From the NCBI RefSeq assembly GCF_001854805.1, contig NZ_MBLO01000239.1, forward strand, positions 97,523 to 161,522: a stretch of DNA of 64,000 nucleotides, given 5' to 3'. Below, in pieces: positions 9,627-18,395 of the stretch. Below the pieces are notes generated by a model. It saw nothing but the letters and a program-made list of their open reading frames with translations. It was not told the origin of the DNA and ran no database searches. The translations under genes were made by a program, and so were the position numbers. Source of the stretch: Pseudofrankia coriaricola (GTDB lineage Bacteria; Actinomycetota; Actinomycetes; Frankiales; Frankiaceae). How positions within the stretch are numbered: position 1 is the first letter of the stretch; every line of letters starts with the position of its first letter.

Positions 9627-10232
9627 ATGTCGCGCGCGGGGGCTCTAACCACGGAATCCTTGGTAGTACACAAGCGGGGTACGGCCGCGCTGGCCGGCTC
9701 CACCAGCGCCTCGGCCGGGTCTCCCGGCAGCCAGCCGCCCGGCCAGCGAGGCCCGGCAGGACACAGTCGCCTACCTCGACTGATCGACTTCTACGCCACC
9801 GCGACCGGAACCAACTCCCGACAATTGGAGTTCCGCCTGTGCTGGTGCGCCAGGGAGTATGTCCGGTCCGTCGCTCCGTGCCAGGGCCGGCCGCCCCGGC
9901 TGGACATCGGCTCGGAACAGGCGCACGAGATGGCGGCGGCGCTGCTGAACGCGGCCAACATTCTCCAGGAGCTGGGCCGGACGACTTCCAGGTCCGATCT
10001 CGTCAAAGCGGTGCGCCGCGTGGAGGAGCACTCGCAGGTCCTGTCCGACGACCTCCGACGGAAGACAATCGTCCGGGCGGACCTGCGTGCCGAGGAGCCC
10101 AAATGGCGGCCGGTCCACACCGCCCGGCGGCGGGACCTGCCCGCCCAGCGGACAGGTAGCCGGCGGTCGGCATCAGCGACGACTGCCGTCCCGGTCAGTC
10201 TCGGCGACCAGGAGAGCAACCGCTACGGATAA
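9627..10232 (+). CDS. hypothetical protein of the regulatory island
   Basis: This 201-residue protein is not recognised. A disordered Ser/Gly/Pro-rich N-terminus (about 1-50) leads to a helical central region, about 55-155, that includes LIDFYATATG and AHEMAAALLNAANILQELGR. A basic Arg-rich C-terminus follows. Third-position GC is high throughout, which supports coding. An AGGAGG ends 11 nt before the ATG at 9627. A GTG at 9615 lies inside that ribosome site and is unlikely. It lies between two XRE/CX4C modules and ends at a convergent terminator. Confidence 0.65.
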   Translation: MSRAGALTTESLVVHKRGTAALAGSTSASAGSPGSQPPGQRGPAGHSRLPRLIDFYATATGTNSRQLEFRLCWCAREYVRSVAPCQGRPPRLDIGSEQAHEMAAALLNAANILQELGRTTSRSDLVKAVRRVEEHSQVLSDDLRRKTIVRADLRAEEPKWRPVHTARRRDLPAQRTGSRRSASATTAVPVSLGDQESNRYG

Positions 10233-10257
10233 CTGACCGCCCGGGAACGGACGGACA

Positions 10258-10295
10258 GCCGGGCCCGGCCGACGATGAAGACGGGCGGGCCCGGC
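10258..10295. terminator. convergent terminator
   Basis: A 10-bp perfect inverted repeat (GCCGGGCCCG / CGGGCCCGGC) with an 18-nt loop lies between the plus-strand gene ending at 10232 and the XRE gene ending at 10440. Confidence 0.55.
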
Positions 10296-10439
10296 CCCGA
10301 CACCAGCCCATCAGGCCCGCGTGATCTCGTCAGGACACTCGGCTGATATTACTGCACAGTCAGGAGCACGCCTTCTGGCACAGTTGGCCCAGCTCCAGGG
10401 ACCAATCGGGAGTCGACCTACCGGATACCCGCCTTCTCG

Positions 10440-11393
10440 TCACTGGTCGGAGTGGCCGGGCGCGCTCTGGTCAGACTCGAACCTGGCGACCTGAGCGCTC
10501 GCCTCCAGGTACTCCGCCTTGTACCGCTTGATGATCGGCAGCACGTCCTCGGTGCTGACCTCCCGGTACCTCTCGAACACCCGGGAGTACATGTCGATGT
10601 TCGACTGGTCGCGGTAGAGGAAACCGATCGTCGACTCGACCAGCACGGCCTCGTCGTCGAACACCTGGAACATGGCGAGCGGGGGGAACGGCAGGTCGGT
10701 GTCTCGCGGGATGACCCTGATCGAGACGTTTGGCAGGTCGCAGGCAGCCTCGATCCGCTGGAGCTGCGCGGCCATCGTCACCGGCCAGCTCGCCCGCCCG
10801 AAGCGGTACTCGAAGACCTGCTCCAAGATGATGAAGTCGAACTTCTTCGTGGTGTCGTAGAGCCGTTCCTGGCGCTGAAGCCGCGTGCCGACCATCGCGG
10901 CTGTGTCCGGCCAGACACGTTGGTCGTCGCCGAGGTACACGCCGAAGTATCGGTTGAGCACACGCCGGGCATATTCGCTGGTCTGCAGAAGCCCTGGCAC
11001 GAGGACGGGCTCGAACGCCCGTACGGACCGGACACGGGCCTCGAGCTGGAAAAGGTCCTCCTGATGGATCTGCGGAGCCGGCGCGGGAGCGGTCCGGTGG
11101 GCGCCGCGGCGCCGACCGGACCGCTCCCTAACCGCGACAGTGTGCATGGAGCGCGCCCGCTCGACGAGGTCCGTCGCCTCCGTGCTCGGCAGCTCCAGCG
11201 CAGTAGCAAGCTTGCGGACGTCCGCGGGAGTCGGTGTCACCCGGGAGTTCTCAATCTTGGAAATCTGCCCCTGACTCACGCCGGATCGTTTGGCGACCTC
11301 GACTCCTGTCAGGTCGCGCTCCCGGCGCAGCCGCGCGAGCGCCTCACCCAGCGTCTCCGGAGAGTCATGGCGGACACGTCGCTCGTCGTCCAT
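10440..11393 (-). CDS. XRE family regulator with DUF5753 domain (copy 2)
   Basis: This 317-residue paralogue of the regulator at 7505 has a helix-turn-helix at about residues 15-70 (GVSQGQISKIENS). Its DUF5753 domain carries VPGLLQTSEYARRVL, LQRQERLYDTTKK and LPNVSIRVIP. The ATG at 11393 is chosen because GGGGAGGGGAGC directly precedes it; the frame stays open upstream only as low-quality sequence overlapping the CX4C gene. The CX4C partner gene ends 34 nt upstream on the same strand, so the two are almost certainly an operon. Regulators of this family usually control their own operon. Confidence 0.94.
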   Translation of the reverse strand: MDDERRVRHDSPETLGEALARLRRERDLTGVEVAKRSGVSQGQISKIENSRVTPTPADVRKLATALELPSTEATDLVERARSMHTVAVRERSGRRRGAHRTAPAPAPQIHQEDLFQLEARVRSVRAFEPVLVPGLLQTSEYARRVLNRYFGVYLGDDQRVWPDTAAMVGTRLQRQERLYDTTKKFDFIILEQVFEYRFGRASWPVTMAAQLQRIEAACDLPNVSIRVIPRDTDLPFPPLAMFQVFDDEAVLVESTIGFLYRDQSNIDMYSRVFERYREVSTEDVLPIIKRYKAEYLEASAQVARFESDQSAPGHSDQ

Positions 11394-11427
11394 GCTCCCC
11401 TCCCCGCTCGGGTCCGAGCTCGGGCCG

Positions 11428-11661
11428 CTACTGCTGCGCCACCGGCGGCTCGGACGCCGCGAGCAAACGACGCGCGGCCTCACCGAGCAGCTCCCGCGGG
11501 ATGACGACTCGTCCCTCGCCCACCGGCACATCCATAGCGAGGTGCTGCGGCGGGATGTAGCCCTGCACGATCAGCGTGTCATCGTCCGTGTCATCGTCCG
11601 CCGCGTAGACGGTTGGGCAACTTCCGGATGAGCACACACTCACCACAGGCTTTAGCCGCAT
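11428..11661 (-). CDS. small CX4C-motif protein (copy 3), partner of XRE regulator
   Basis: This 77-residue protein has the family layout: CX4C at C10/C15 (CSSGSCPTVY), an acidic insertion DDDTDDD, the core TLIVQGYIP, and the C-terminal VVIPRELLGEAARR. AGAGGGA precedes the ATG at 11661. Gene order with the XRE-DUF5753 gene (34 nt apart) repeats that of copy 1, so the pair behaves as one conserved module. Its function is unknown. Confidence 0.86.
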   Translation of the reverse strand: MRLKPVVSVCSSGSCPTVYAADDDTDDDTLIVQGYIPPQHLAMDVPVGEGRVVIPRELLGEAARRLLAASEPPVAQQ

Positions 11662-12059
11662 CGCACGTCCCTCTCACCTGGCTCGAAACCTACACCCGGA
11701 CGCGCCAACCGGCAAATATGTCGGAATATCTCGGCGAATGGCGCGGGTCGGCGCGCCGAAGATCGCGAATAGTCTCAGTCGCGCGCGGGAAGCGTACCCG
11801 GTCGCTCGACGGGAGACGCGGGCCGGGGCGGTTTGTGGGCCAACGGCGTGTTCACCTGCCGTCAGCAGTCGACGGCAGGAGGTCCTGAGGCCAGGGGATA
11901 TGACCGGAAGCTAGCCCGGGCGTTCGACCGTCGATCACGTTGCGTGCCCAGATTGGCCTTTATCTGTCACGGCCGACTCGGGCGTGACGAATATGCCGGA
12001 AGTTCATAAGGAAATCTGGCGGACGGACGAACGTGTTCGGCCGCGGGGCGCAGCCCGGG
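11662..12059. other. intergenic region with a 9-bp hairpin
   Basis: No gene is seen in 398 bp. A perfect inverted repeat CCTGCCGTC / GACGGCAGG lies at 11855-11879 with a 7-nt loop. It could be a terminator for the gene ending at 12060 or an operator for copy 3. Confidence 0.45.
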
Positions 12060-12434
12060 TCAGTCGTGACCGACGGCGTGCAGCGCCTCGAGCTGCCCAG
12101 GTGCGAGCCGGCGGACGATGATGGCGGCCTCATGCGCCGCGACCTGGATACTCGCCGGCGTTGTCATGACGGGATGGCCGGTGACGTAGGCGGCGTCAGC
12201 CCGCACCTCGGCTGGAAGCTCGTCCCCAGGACGACCGGCGGCAGACGCGGTGCGCAGTACAGCGGTCGCCTCGGCGTAGATGGGCAGCGAGACTCGCACG
12301 GTCGTGACGGCGAGCTCCCCGCGGGTGGGCTCCGAGGTCCGGTCGCCTACAACGTAAAGATCACCGGTCAGGGGATCAGCCCAGACCCCGTGACAGGAGC
12401 CCGTGCTACAGGACGCATGAGCCAGTACAAGCAT
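12060..12434 (-). CDS. extended CX4C-motif protein (copy 4)
   Basis: This 124-residue protein starts like the other three copies: CX4C at C9/C14 (CSTGSCHGVW), then GDLYVVGDR and a strand-rich region. It then continues with about 60 extra residues ending VAAHEAAIIVRRLAPGQLEA, a likely helical C-terminal domain. The ATG at 12434 is preceded by AAAGAGAG. The longer frame upstream has no support. No XRE gene follows immediately; copy 3 is next on the same strand after about 400 bp. It may be a variant partner for the same regulators. Confidence 0.75.
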   Translation of the reverse strand: MLVLAHASCSTGSCHGVWADPLTGDLYVVGDRTSEPTRGELAVTTVRVSLPIYAEATAVLRTASAAGRPGDELPAEVRADAAYVTGHPVMTTPASIQVAAHEAAIIVRRLAPGQLEALHAVGHD

Positions 12435-12920
12435 GCGGGGCTCTCTTTCTGTCTTGACCCGTAGCCGGCGCTGGACACGGTCAGACGCTGCATGACGTCC
12501 CAGAGGGACGAAGACTGCCGATCCCACCATTGGAACACAGGAACCAGCCCGGACCGGACGTTCCGCGTGACATCGGGGCAATGAGCGGCATTCTTCCGGC
12601 AACAGGGCGGGTTCGGCGCACATTGCCGCTATCGACCTATATGCCGGCTTTGCCCGGACGATGCGTACCGCGCGTGCCGCAAGGGCGACCACCGATCGAC
12701 TCGTTGACAAATATTCTTCCAACTTGTTGCAGCAAGGCGGAGTATGGCCCAGAATTTCTAACATCGAGCAACGACGGCGAGCCAACGGAGGCGCGGCAGA
12801 CCTAGCCCAGCACCCCGCCATCGCGTGACATCGAGATCATCTCCGGCGTCAAGAAGATCTTGAGGTGAACCACCGGGGGCTGCGGAATCCGCGAGAACAG
12901 CGCGGTTGGAAGGAGAGTTC
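12435..12920. other. intergenic region, divergent promoters expected
   Basis: I see no gene in these 486 bp. The region separates two divergent genes. The 12700-12790 part is relatively AT-rich and is the likeliest place for promoters, but no clear -35/-10 pair stands out. Confidence 0.4.
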
Positions 12921-13856
12921 ATGCACGAGATGACCTTGTCGGGCCTCGGATCCGGCGTGTCCGCGAAGGACATGATCGTCACAGGCATCGGCCTGACCGC
13001 CCTGTCCGTCTGCCTTGGCCGCGCCAGAACGGCCCTATTCGTGGCTATTCCGACACTGATCCTGGCTGGCGCGGCCAACGTGATCGCGTGGCTGACCGGC
13101 GCCGATGGGAACACGCCGGGCGGGACGGGCCCGGCATCCACGGCGCCTACCGGCGGCCTCAGCTCCAAGGCGGCCTCTGCCGCCAGCGCGGGGGCGCTGA
13201 ACGCGGAATCCCAAGGATCGTCGCACCCGCTCCCCTGGGTCCTGGCTCTGCTGGCCGCGGCGCTGGTGGCGCTCCTCATCGCCGGCATCGTGCGGCGGAC
13301 CCGTGCCCGGACCGTCGAGGGCGCGGGTGCCTCCGACGATGACCCACCTCTGGCCGGGACCGACCCGTTGAACCGTGTCGCCCTCGGCGGTGACCAGTTG
13401 ATGGCCGCGGATCCCTACCCGGACCTTCCACTCACCGAGAAGTCCGGATGGGACGTCGCCGACCACGGCGACGCGGATGGCGACGGCGGCTGGAGCGGAC
13501 AGCCCGACTCGGCCGGCTGGCGCCGCCGCCACCGGCCCAGCACCGACTCACGACCAGGAACCGACGCGGACCATTACTCGGCGCGGATGAACCGACTCGC
13601 GGTCGAGTTCGTCACCGGAGTCGTGCCTCGACCGGGCAGCGCGGCCCGGATCGACCTGCACGCGCCGACGACCCAGAGTTTCCTGACGGCTTTCACGAAC
13701 GCGACCGACCTGTTCCTCGGCGCACCTCCGCGAGACCGGCGGCTGTTGCCGGAAGCCCTGAGCGAGGCCGAGCGCTGCTGGCTCCTGGCCAAACGCGGCC
13801 CAGGTGGCCACCGCCACGGCGACAACCCCGACAGCGGCCGCGCGGCGGGACCGTGA
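12921..13856 (+). CDS. membrane protein of unknown function
   Basis: This 311-residue protein has two adjoining membrane segments (about 17-57), a Gly/Ser/Thr-rich loop, and a third membrane segment at about 102-125 followed by Arg residues (VRRTRAR). A long cytosolic, acidic and disordered region leads to a conserved-looking helical end (TQSFLTAFTNATDLFLG ... SEAERCWLLAKR). I do not recognise the family. GAAGGAGAG 4 nt before the ATG at 12921 is a strong ribosome site. A large hairpin lies downstream. Confidence 0.75.
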   Translation: MHEMTLSGLGSGVSAKDMIVTGIGLTALSVCLGRARTALFVAIPTLILAGAANVIAWLTGADGNTPGGTGPASTAPTGGLSSKAASAASAGALNAESQGSSHPLPWVLALLAAALVALLIAGIVRRTRARTVEGAGASDDDPPLAGTDPLNRVALGGDQLMAADPYPDLPLTEKSGWDVADHGDADGDGGWSGQPDSAGWRRRHRPSTDSRPGTDADHYSARMNRLAVEFVTGVVPRPGSAARIDLHAPTTQSFLTAFTNATDLFLGAPPRDRRLLPEALSEAERCWLLAKRGPGGHRHGDNPDSGRAAGP

Positions 13857-14164
13857 CGGCGATGGAGCCAGCCGCCTGAAATCGAGGGCTGACCAACCAA
13901 CTTGGTGGGCTAACCGACAATCCTGCCCGGCCTGCACGAGGGGACGGCCGGAGGGAGACGCCGGAGCCGCCGCCGGTCGGCCACATGCCGACCGGCGGCA
14001 CCGGCGAACCACCCAGTCCGCTGCTCAGAGCTCATCGAGATGACCGGTCGACCTGCTCCACGAATCAGAATCGGCGCCACGAATACCAGTCTGGCGGCGG
14101 ACCTGACACAGGTACCGCGAACAGGCGCCCCGGCTCGTCCGGTCATCGGGGGGCGGGCCGGGGT

Positions 14165-14206
14165 CCGCGGGGCGGGACGGTGGGAGACCACCGCCCCGCC
14201 CCGCGG
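14165..14206 (+). terminator. strong hairpin in the gap before tldD
   Basis: An inverted repeat forms 18 bp with a single A-C mismatch and a GAGA loop (14165-14183 / 14188-14206), followed by TCGTTTGT. It probably terminates the membrane-protein gene. The rest of the 13857-14402 gap shows no gene. Confidence 0.7.
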
Positions 14207-14402
14207 TCGTTTGTCCGCTGTCCGCCTCCTGGCACGGCGGCCCGCGCCGAGGCGGCCCGCAAACCCGCTGGCGCCTCCTACATCGTCGCCGGTTGCCCGT
14301 GCCGACGACATACGCGCGGTACTTCCACGCGCGGGCAAGGCCAGGTCCAGCAATCCGCGTCCCGACGCACGCGGCATGACGTGCACGGTCCAGGATGGGG
14401 GC

Positions 14403-15968
14403 ATGTCGATTGCCGCCTCGCCGGGAGGGCCCGCGACGCCGCCCCACGACGTCGACCCCGAGTTTCTCGCCCTGCCACGCGCGGCGCTCACCGACGCGGC
14501 CCTCCAGACGGCCCGCGACCTCGGCGCGAGCCACGCCGACATCCGCGTCGAGCGGCTGCGCGACGGGTCGCTGTCGTTCCGGGACGGCAATCTGGAGAGC
14601 AGCCACGACGGCTCCACCGTCGGCTTCGCGGTCCGGGTCGTGCACGAGGGGACCTGGGGCTTCGCCGCCGGCGTGGACCTCACCGTCGACGAGGCCGTCC
14701 GCGTCGCCCGCGAAGCCGTCGAGATCGCCAAGGTCGCCCGGCCACTGAACTCGGAGCCGATCGAGCTCGCCGACGAGGCGGTGCACGCCGACGCCGCCTG
14801 GGTGTCCGCCTATGCGGTGAACCCGTTCGCGATCGACGCGCGGGAGAAGGTCGACCGGATCGGCGGGCTGTGCCGGACGCTGCTCGGCTCCCCCAACGTC
14901 GACCATGTCGATGGCCACTTCAACGAGGTCCAAGAAAACAAGTACTACGCGGACCTGGCCGGCACCTCGACGGCGCAGCAGCGGGTACGGGTGATCTGCC
15001 AGCTGGAGGCGACCCGGGTCGATCCGGCTGGCGGTTTCGAGACCATGCGCACCATCGCTCCCCCGGCGGGCCGGGGCTGGGAGTGGCTGGTCTCGGGGCC
15101 GGCCGCCGGCTGCTGGGACTGGGACGCCGAGATCGAGACGGTCCCGGGCCTGCTGGCGGAGAAGGCGAAGGCGTCGTCGGTCGAGCCGGGACGCTATGAC
15201 CTGGTGATCGACCCGTCGAACCTGTGGCTCACGATCCACGAGTCCGTCGGGCACGCCACCGAGCTCGACCGGGCGCTCGGCTACGAGGCCGCCTACGCCG
15301 GCACATCGTTCGCCACTCTGGACAAGCTGGGCGCCCTGCGCTACGGCTCGCAGCTGATGAACATCACCGGCGACCGGACCGCCCCGCACGGCCTCGCGAC
15401 CATCGGCTACGACGACGAGGGTGTGGCGACCAGCCGTTGGGACATCGTCCGTGCCGGCACGCTCGTCGGCTACCAGCTCGACCGGCGGATGGCGGCGGCG
15501 AACGCCGCCCGGCTCGGTGTCACCCGGTCCAACGGCTGCGCGTTCGCCGACTCGCCGGGGCACGTACCGATCCAGCGGATGGCCAACGTCTCGCTCGCGC
15601 CGACGCCCGGCGGGCCCTCGACCGCGGAACTGATCGGCGGGGTCGACCGCGGGATCTACATCGTCGGCGACAAGAGCTGGTCGATCGACATGCAGCGCTA
15701 CAACTTCCAGTTCACCGGGCAGCGCTTCTACGAGATCCGCAAGGGACGCATCGTCGGCCAGCTGCGCGACGTCGCCTACCAGGCGACGACGACCGACTTC
15801 TGGGGCGCCCTGGACGGCCTCGGCGGTGAGCAGACCTACCAGCTCGGCGGGGCGTTCAACTGCGGCAAGGGCCAGCCCGGCCAGGTCGCCGCCGTCAGCC
15901 ACGGCGCCCCGACGACGCTGTTCCGCGGCATCAACATCCTCAACACCCGCCACGAGGCTGGCCGGTGA
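14403..15968 (+). CDS. tldD: TldD family metalloprotease
   Basis: TldD forms a heterodimeric zinc protease with TldE/PmbA that trims unfolded peptides, releases some modified peptides and degrades certain antitoxins. The 521-residue product contains the zinc motif HESVGH at residues 279-284, followed by ATELDRALGYE. The ATG at 14403 has AGGATGGGG just upstream; the ATG at 14376 lacks a ribosome site, and the frame extends still further upstream without homology. tldE follows 102 nt downstream, the usual pair order. Confidence 0.93.
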   Translation: MSIAASPGGPATPPHDVDPEFLALPRAALTDAALQTARDLGASHADIRVERLRDGSLSFRDGNLESSHDGSTVGFAVRVVHEGTWGFAAGVDLTVDEAVRVAREAVEIAKVARPLNSEPIELADEAVHADAAWVSAYAVNPFAIDAREKVDRIGGLCRTLLGSPNVDHVDGHFNEVQENKYYADLAGTSTAQQRVRVICQLEATRVDPAGGFETMRTIAPPAGRGWEWLVSGPAAGCWDWDAEIETVPGLLAEKAKASSVEPGRYDLVIDPSNLWLTIHESVGHATELDRALGYEAAYAGTSFATLDKLGALRYGSQLMNITGDRTAPHGLATIGYDDEGVATSRWDIVRAGTLVGYQLDRRMAAANAARLGVTRSNGCAFADSPGHVPIQRMANVSLAPTPGGPSTAELIGGVDRGIYIVGDKSWSIDMQRYNFQFTGQRFYEIRKGRIVGQLRDVAYQATTTDFWGALDGLGGEQTYQLGGAFNCGKGQPGQVAAVSHGAPTTLFRGINILNTRHEAGR

Positions 15969-16070
15969 GCGACCCCCGCCATCCGCCGGTTCGCGCCCTG
16001 ACGGTCGGTCGACGGGTGCCGCATTGACCCGGGCTCATCGCCCGCTGGGAACGTATACGGGAGGACTCTG

Positions 16071-17492
16071 GTGACCGAGGCGTCCCACGAGATCGTGGAG
16101 CGGGCGCTCGCCGCATCGCGGGCCGATGGCTGCGTGGTCATCGCCAGCGAGTCGAGCGACGTGAACCTGCGCTGGGCGAACAACACGCTGACGACCAACG
16201 GGGCCACCCGCGACCGCTCGGTCACCGTGATCAGCATCATCGGCCGCTCGTTCGGGGTGCGCTCGGTGAGCTCGATCGACTCCGGCTCGGCCGAGGGCGT
16301 CGCCGTCGACAAACTCGCCGAACTCGTCCGGGCGTCGGAGGCCGCGGCGAAGGACTCCGACGAGGCGGAGGACTACGCGGAGCTGCTCGCCCCCGGCCGG
16401 CCGGGAGCCGCGATCGCCAGGCCGGGCGACGGCGCCTTCGACGAGCCCGCGCGGCACACGTCGACGGCGGTGTTCTCGGCGTTCGCCGCCGATCTCGGCG
16501 AGGCGCTGCGGGCGGCCCGGGGAGAGGGCCGAGCGCTCTACGGCTTCGCCGAGCACGACGTGACGACCACCTGGCTCGGCACGTCGACCGGGGTGCGGCT
16601 GCGGCACAGCCAGCCGACCGGCTCCGTCGAGTGGAACGCCAAGAACGGGCAGCCTGGCGGCTCGGTCTGGCATGGCCAGTCGACGCACGACTTCACGGAC
16701 GTCGACGTCGCCGCGACCGATGCCGAGCTGCGCCGCCGCCTGGGCTGGTGTGGCCGCTCCATCGAGCTCCCCGCGGGCAGGTACGAGACGCTGCTGCCGC
16801 CGTCGGCCGTCTCGGACCTGATCCTCGACGCCTACTGGTCGGCCGCTGGACGGGACGCTGCCGAGGGACGAACAGTCTTCAGCCGTGCTGGCGGTGGCAC
16901 CCGGCTCGGGGAGGCCTTCGGCCCGAGCGGGCTGCGGCTGTCCAGCGACCCGGCCGATCCCGACCTGTCCTGCGCGCCATTTGTCTTTTCCGGCCACTCG
17001 TCGGCGACGTCGAGCGTGTTCGACAACGGGCTCGCGCTCGGGCGGACGGACTGGTTCGAGGACGGCAAGCTCGCCGCGCTAGTACATACCCGCGCCTCCG
17101 CCCGCGCCGCCAGCACGACCCCCACGCCGTTCGTCGACAACCTGACGATGGACGGCGGCGGCACGGCCACGCTGGACGAGATGGTCGCCTCGACCAGGCG
17201 CGGCCTGCTGCTCACCTGCCTGTGGTACATCCGGGAGGTGGATCCGGAGGTCCTTCTCCTGACCGGGCTGACCAGAGACGGCGTCTACCTCGTCGAGAAC
17301 GGCGAGGTCGTCGGGGTCGTGAACAACTTCCGGTTCAACGAGTCCCCGGTCAGCATGCTCGGCCGCATCGCCGAGATCGGTGCGACGACCCGCACCCTGG
17401 GCCGCGAATGGGCCGACTGGTTCAAGCTGAGCCGAATGCCGGCACTCCGCATCCCCGACTTCAACATGAGCTCTGTCAGCCCCGCCAGCTGA
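16071..17492 (+). CDS. tldE: TldE/PmbA family protease partner
   Basis: This is the second subunit of the TldD/TldE protease. It has the same U62 fold but no HExxxH motif, as expected for TldE, where zinc is held by TldD. The 473-residue length, the N-terminal [15 protein letters not shown] segment and the C-terminal [10 protein letters not shown] end fit actinobacterial homologues. GGGAGG stands 7 nt before the GTG at 16071. No modified-peptide precursor gene is visible nearby, so a housekeeping proteolytic role is likelier than peptide-product maturation. Confidence 0.92.
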   Translation: MTEASHEIVERALAASRADGCVVIASESSDVNLRWANNTLTTNGATRDRSVTVISIIGRSFGVRSVSSIDSGSAEGVAVDKLAELVRASEAAAKDSDEAEDYAELLAPGRPGAAIARPGDGAFDEPARHTSTAVFSAFAADLGEALRAARGEGRALYGFAEHDVTTTWLGTSTGVRLRHSQPTGSVEWNAKNGQPGGSVWHGQSTHDFTDVDVAATDAELRRRLGWCGRSIELPAGRYETLLPPSAVSDLILDAYWSAAGRDAAEGRTVFSRAGGGTRLGEAFGPSGLRLSSDPADPDLSCAPFVFSGHSSATSSVFDNGLALGRTDWFEDGKLAALVHTRASARAASTTPTPFVDNLTMDGGGTATLDEMVASTRRGLLLTCLWYIREVDPEVLLLTGLTRDGVYLVENGEVVGVVNNFRFNESPVSMLGRIAEIGATTRTLGREWADWFKLSRMPALRIPDFNMSSVSPAS

Positions 17493-17688
17493 TGAGTCTG
17501 GACGCTGGACGCGCCAGCCTCGTGTCGGGCGCCTAGGGCGCCCTCCCGCCTGGATCCGGGGCTGAGGTGTATGGCCGGGGCCGCCGTGGGGCGGGGTCGG
17601 GATGTGGTCGGGTTGGCAGTGCGCCAATGCGCTGTCGCCAGCGGTGGCTGGGTCGCGGTGACAGCTCACCAGAAGACGGCCCGGTGGG

Positions 17689-18258
17689 CTAGAGGTAGGT
17701 GCCGCCGCCGAAGCCTTCCTCTCGGGGCTGGCCGCTGGGGAGGGCGCGGCGGCGCATCTCCTCGAGCTGGGCGCGCGCGGCCATCTGCTGCGCGAACAGC
17801 GCCGTCTGCAGGCCGTGGAACAGGCCCTCAAGCCAGCCGACCAGCTGGGCCTGCGCGATCCGCAGCTCGCCGTCGCTCGGGGTGTGGTTCTCCTCGAACG
17901 GCAGCGTGAGCCGGTCGAGCTCGTCCTTCAGCTCCGGCGCGAGCCCCTCGGACAGCTCGCGGATCGAGCTGCGGTGGATCTCGCGCAGCCGCACTCGGCT
18001 GGCCTCGTCCAGCGGCGCGGCACGAACCTCCTCCAACAGCTGCTTGATCATGGTGCCGATCCGCATGACCTTGTCCGGCTGCGAGACCATCGAGGAGAGC
18101 GCGGAGCGGACGGACGCACCGTCGACGTTCTCCTCGTCGCCATCTCCCTGGCGTCCGCGGCCAGCTCCGGCCTGGAGCCCGTCCGGCGACTCATGCAGCT
18201 GGCCATCCGGCCCCACGATCACCACTCGCTGTTCCGGCTGATTTGTCATGTTCACCAT
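17689..18258 (-). CDS. bpa: bacterial proteasome activator
   Basis: Bpa forms a dodecameric ring that docks on the 20S proteasome and opens its gate without ATP, feeding it unfolded proteins such as HspR. The 189-residue product has a disordered N-terminus, the helical DUF2587 core (VMRIGTMIKQLLEEVRAAPL, LVGWLEGLFHGLQTAL), and ends in GGGTYL. That end matches the HbYX-type docking tail, which is GQYL in mycobacteria. The ATG at 18258 follows AGAGGG by 5 nt; an ATG 9 nt later is less well spaced. It is convergent with tldE. Confidence 0.93.
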   Translation of the reverse strand: MVNMTNQPEQRVVIVGPDGQLHESPDGLQAGAGRGRQGDGDEENVDGASVRSALSSMVSQPDKVMRIGTMIKQLLEEVRAAPLDEASRVRLREIHRSSIRELSEGLAPELKDELDRLTLPFEENHTPSDGELRIAQAQLVGWLEGLFHGLQTALFAQQMAARAQLEEMRRRALPSGQPREEGFGGGTYL

Positions 18259-18395
18259 CCTGCCCTCTCGACCCAGCCATCCCACCTGTCGGCGGGTTCG
18301 GCTCCGATCCCGTTGAGCCTTACCGGTACGGCTCCGGGCTGTCCGACCGGGAGCCGGTTCCGCCTGGCCACCAGAGTCCCTGGGGGAACGCCTGG

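Noticed and set aside
14025..15953. 642-codon open frame on the minus strand opposite tldD
   Set aside because: It is a mirror of the tldD codon bias; tldD has the HESVGH motif and family-wide similarity, and the opposite frame has none.
14403..17492. TldD/TldE as a modified-peptide maturation system
   Set aside because: No short precursor gene or modifying enzyme is adjacent; the general protease role is the simpler reading.
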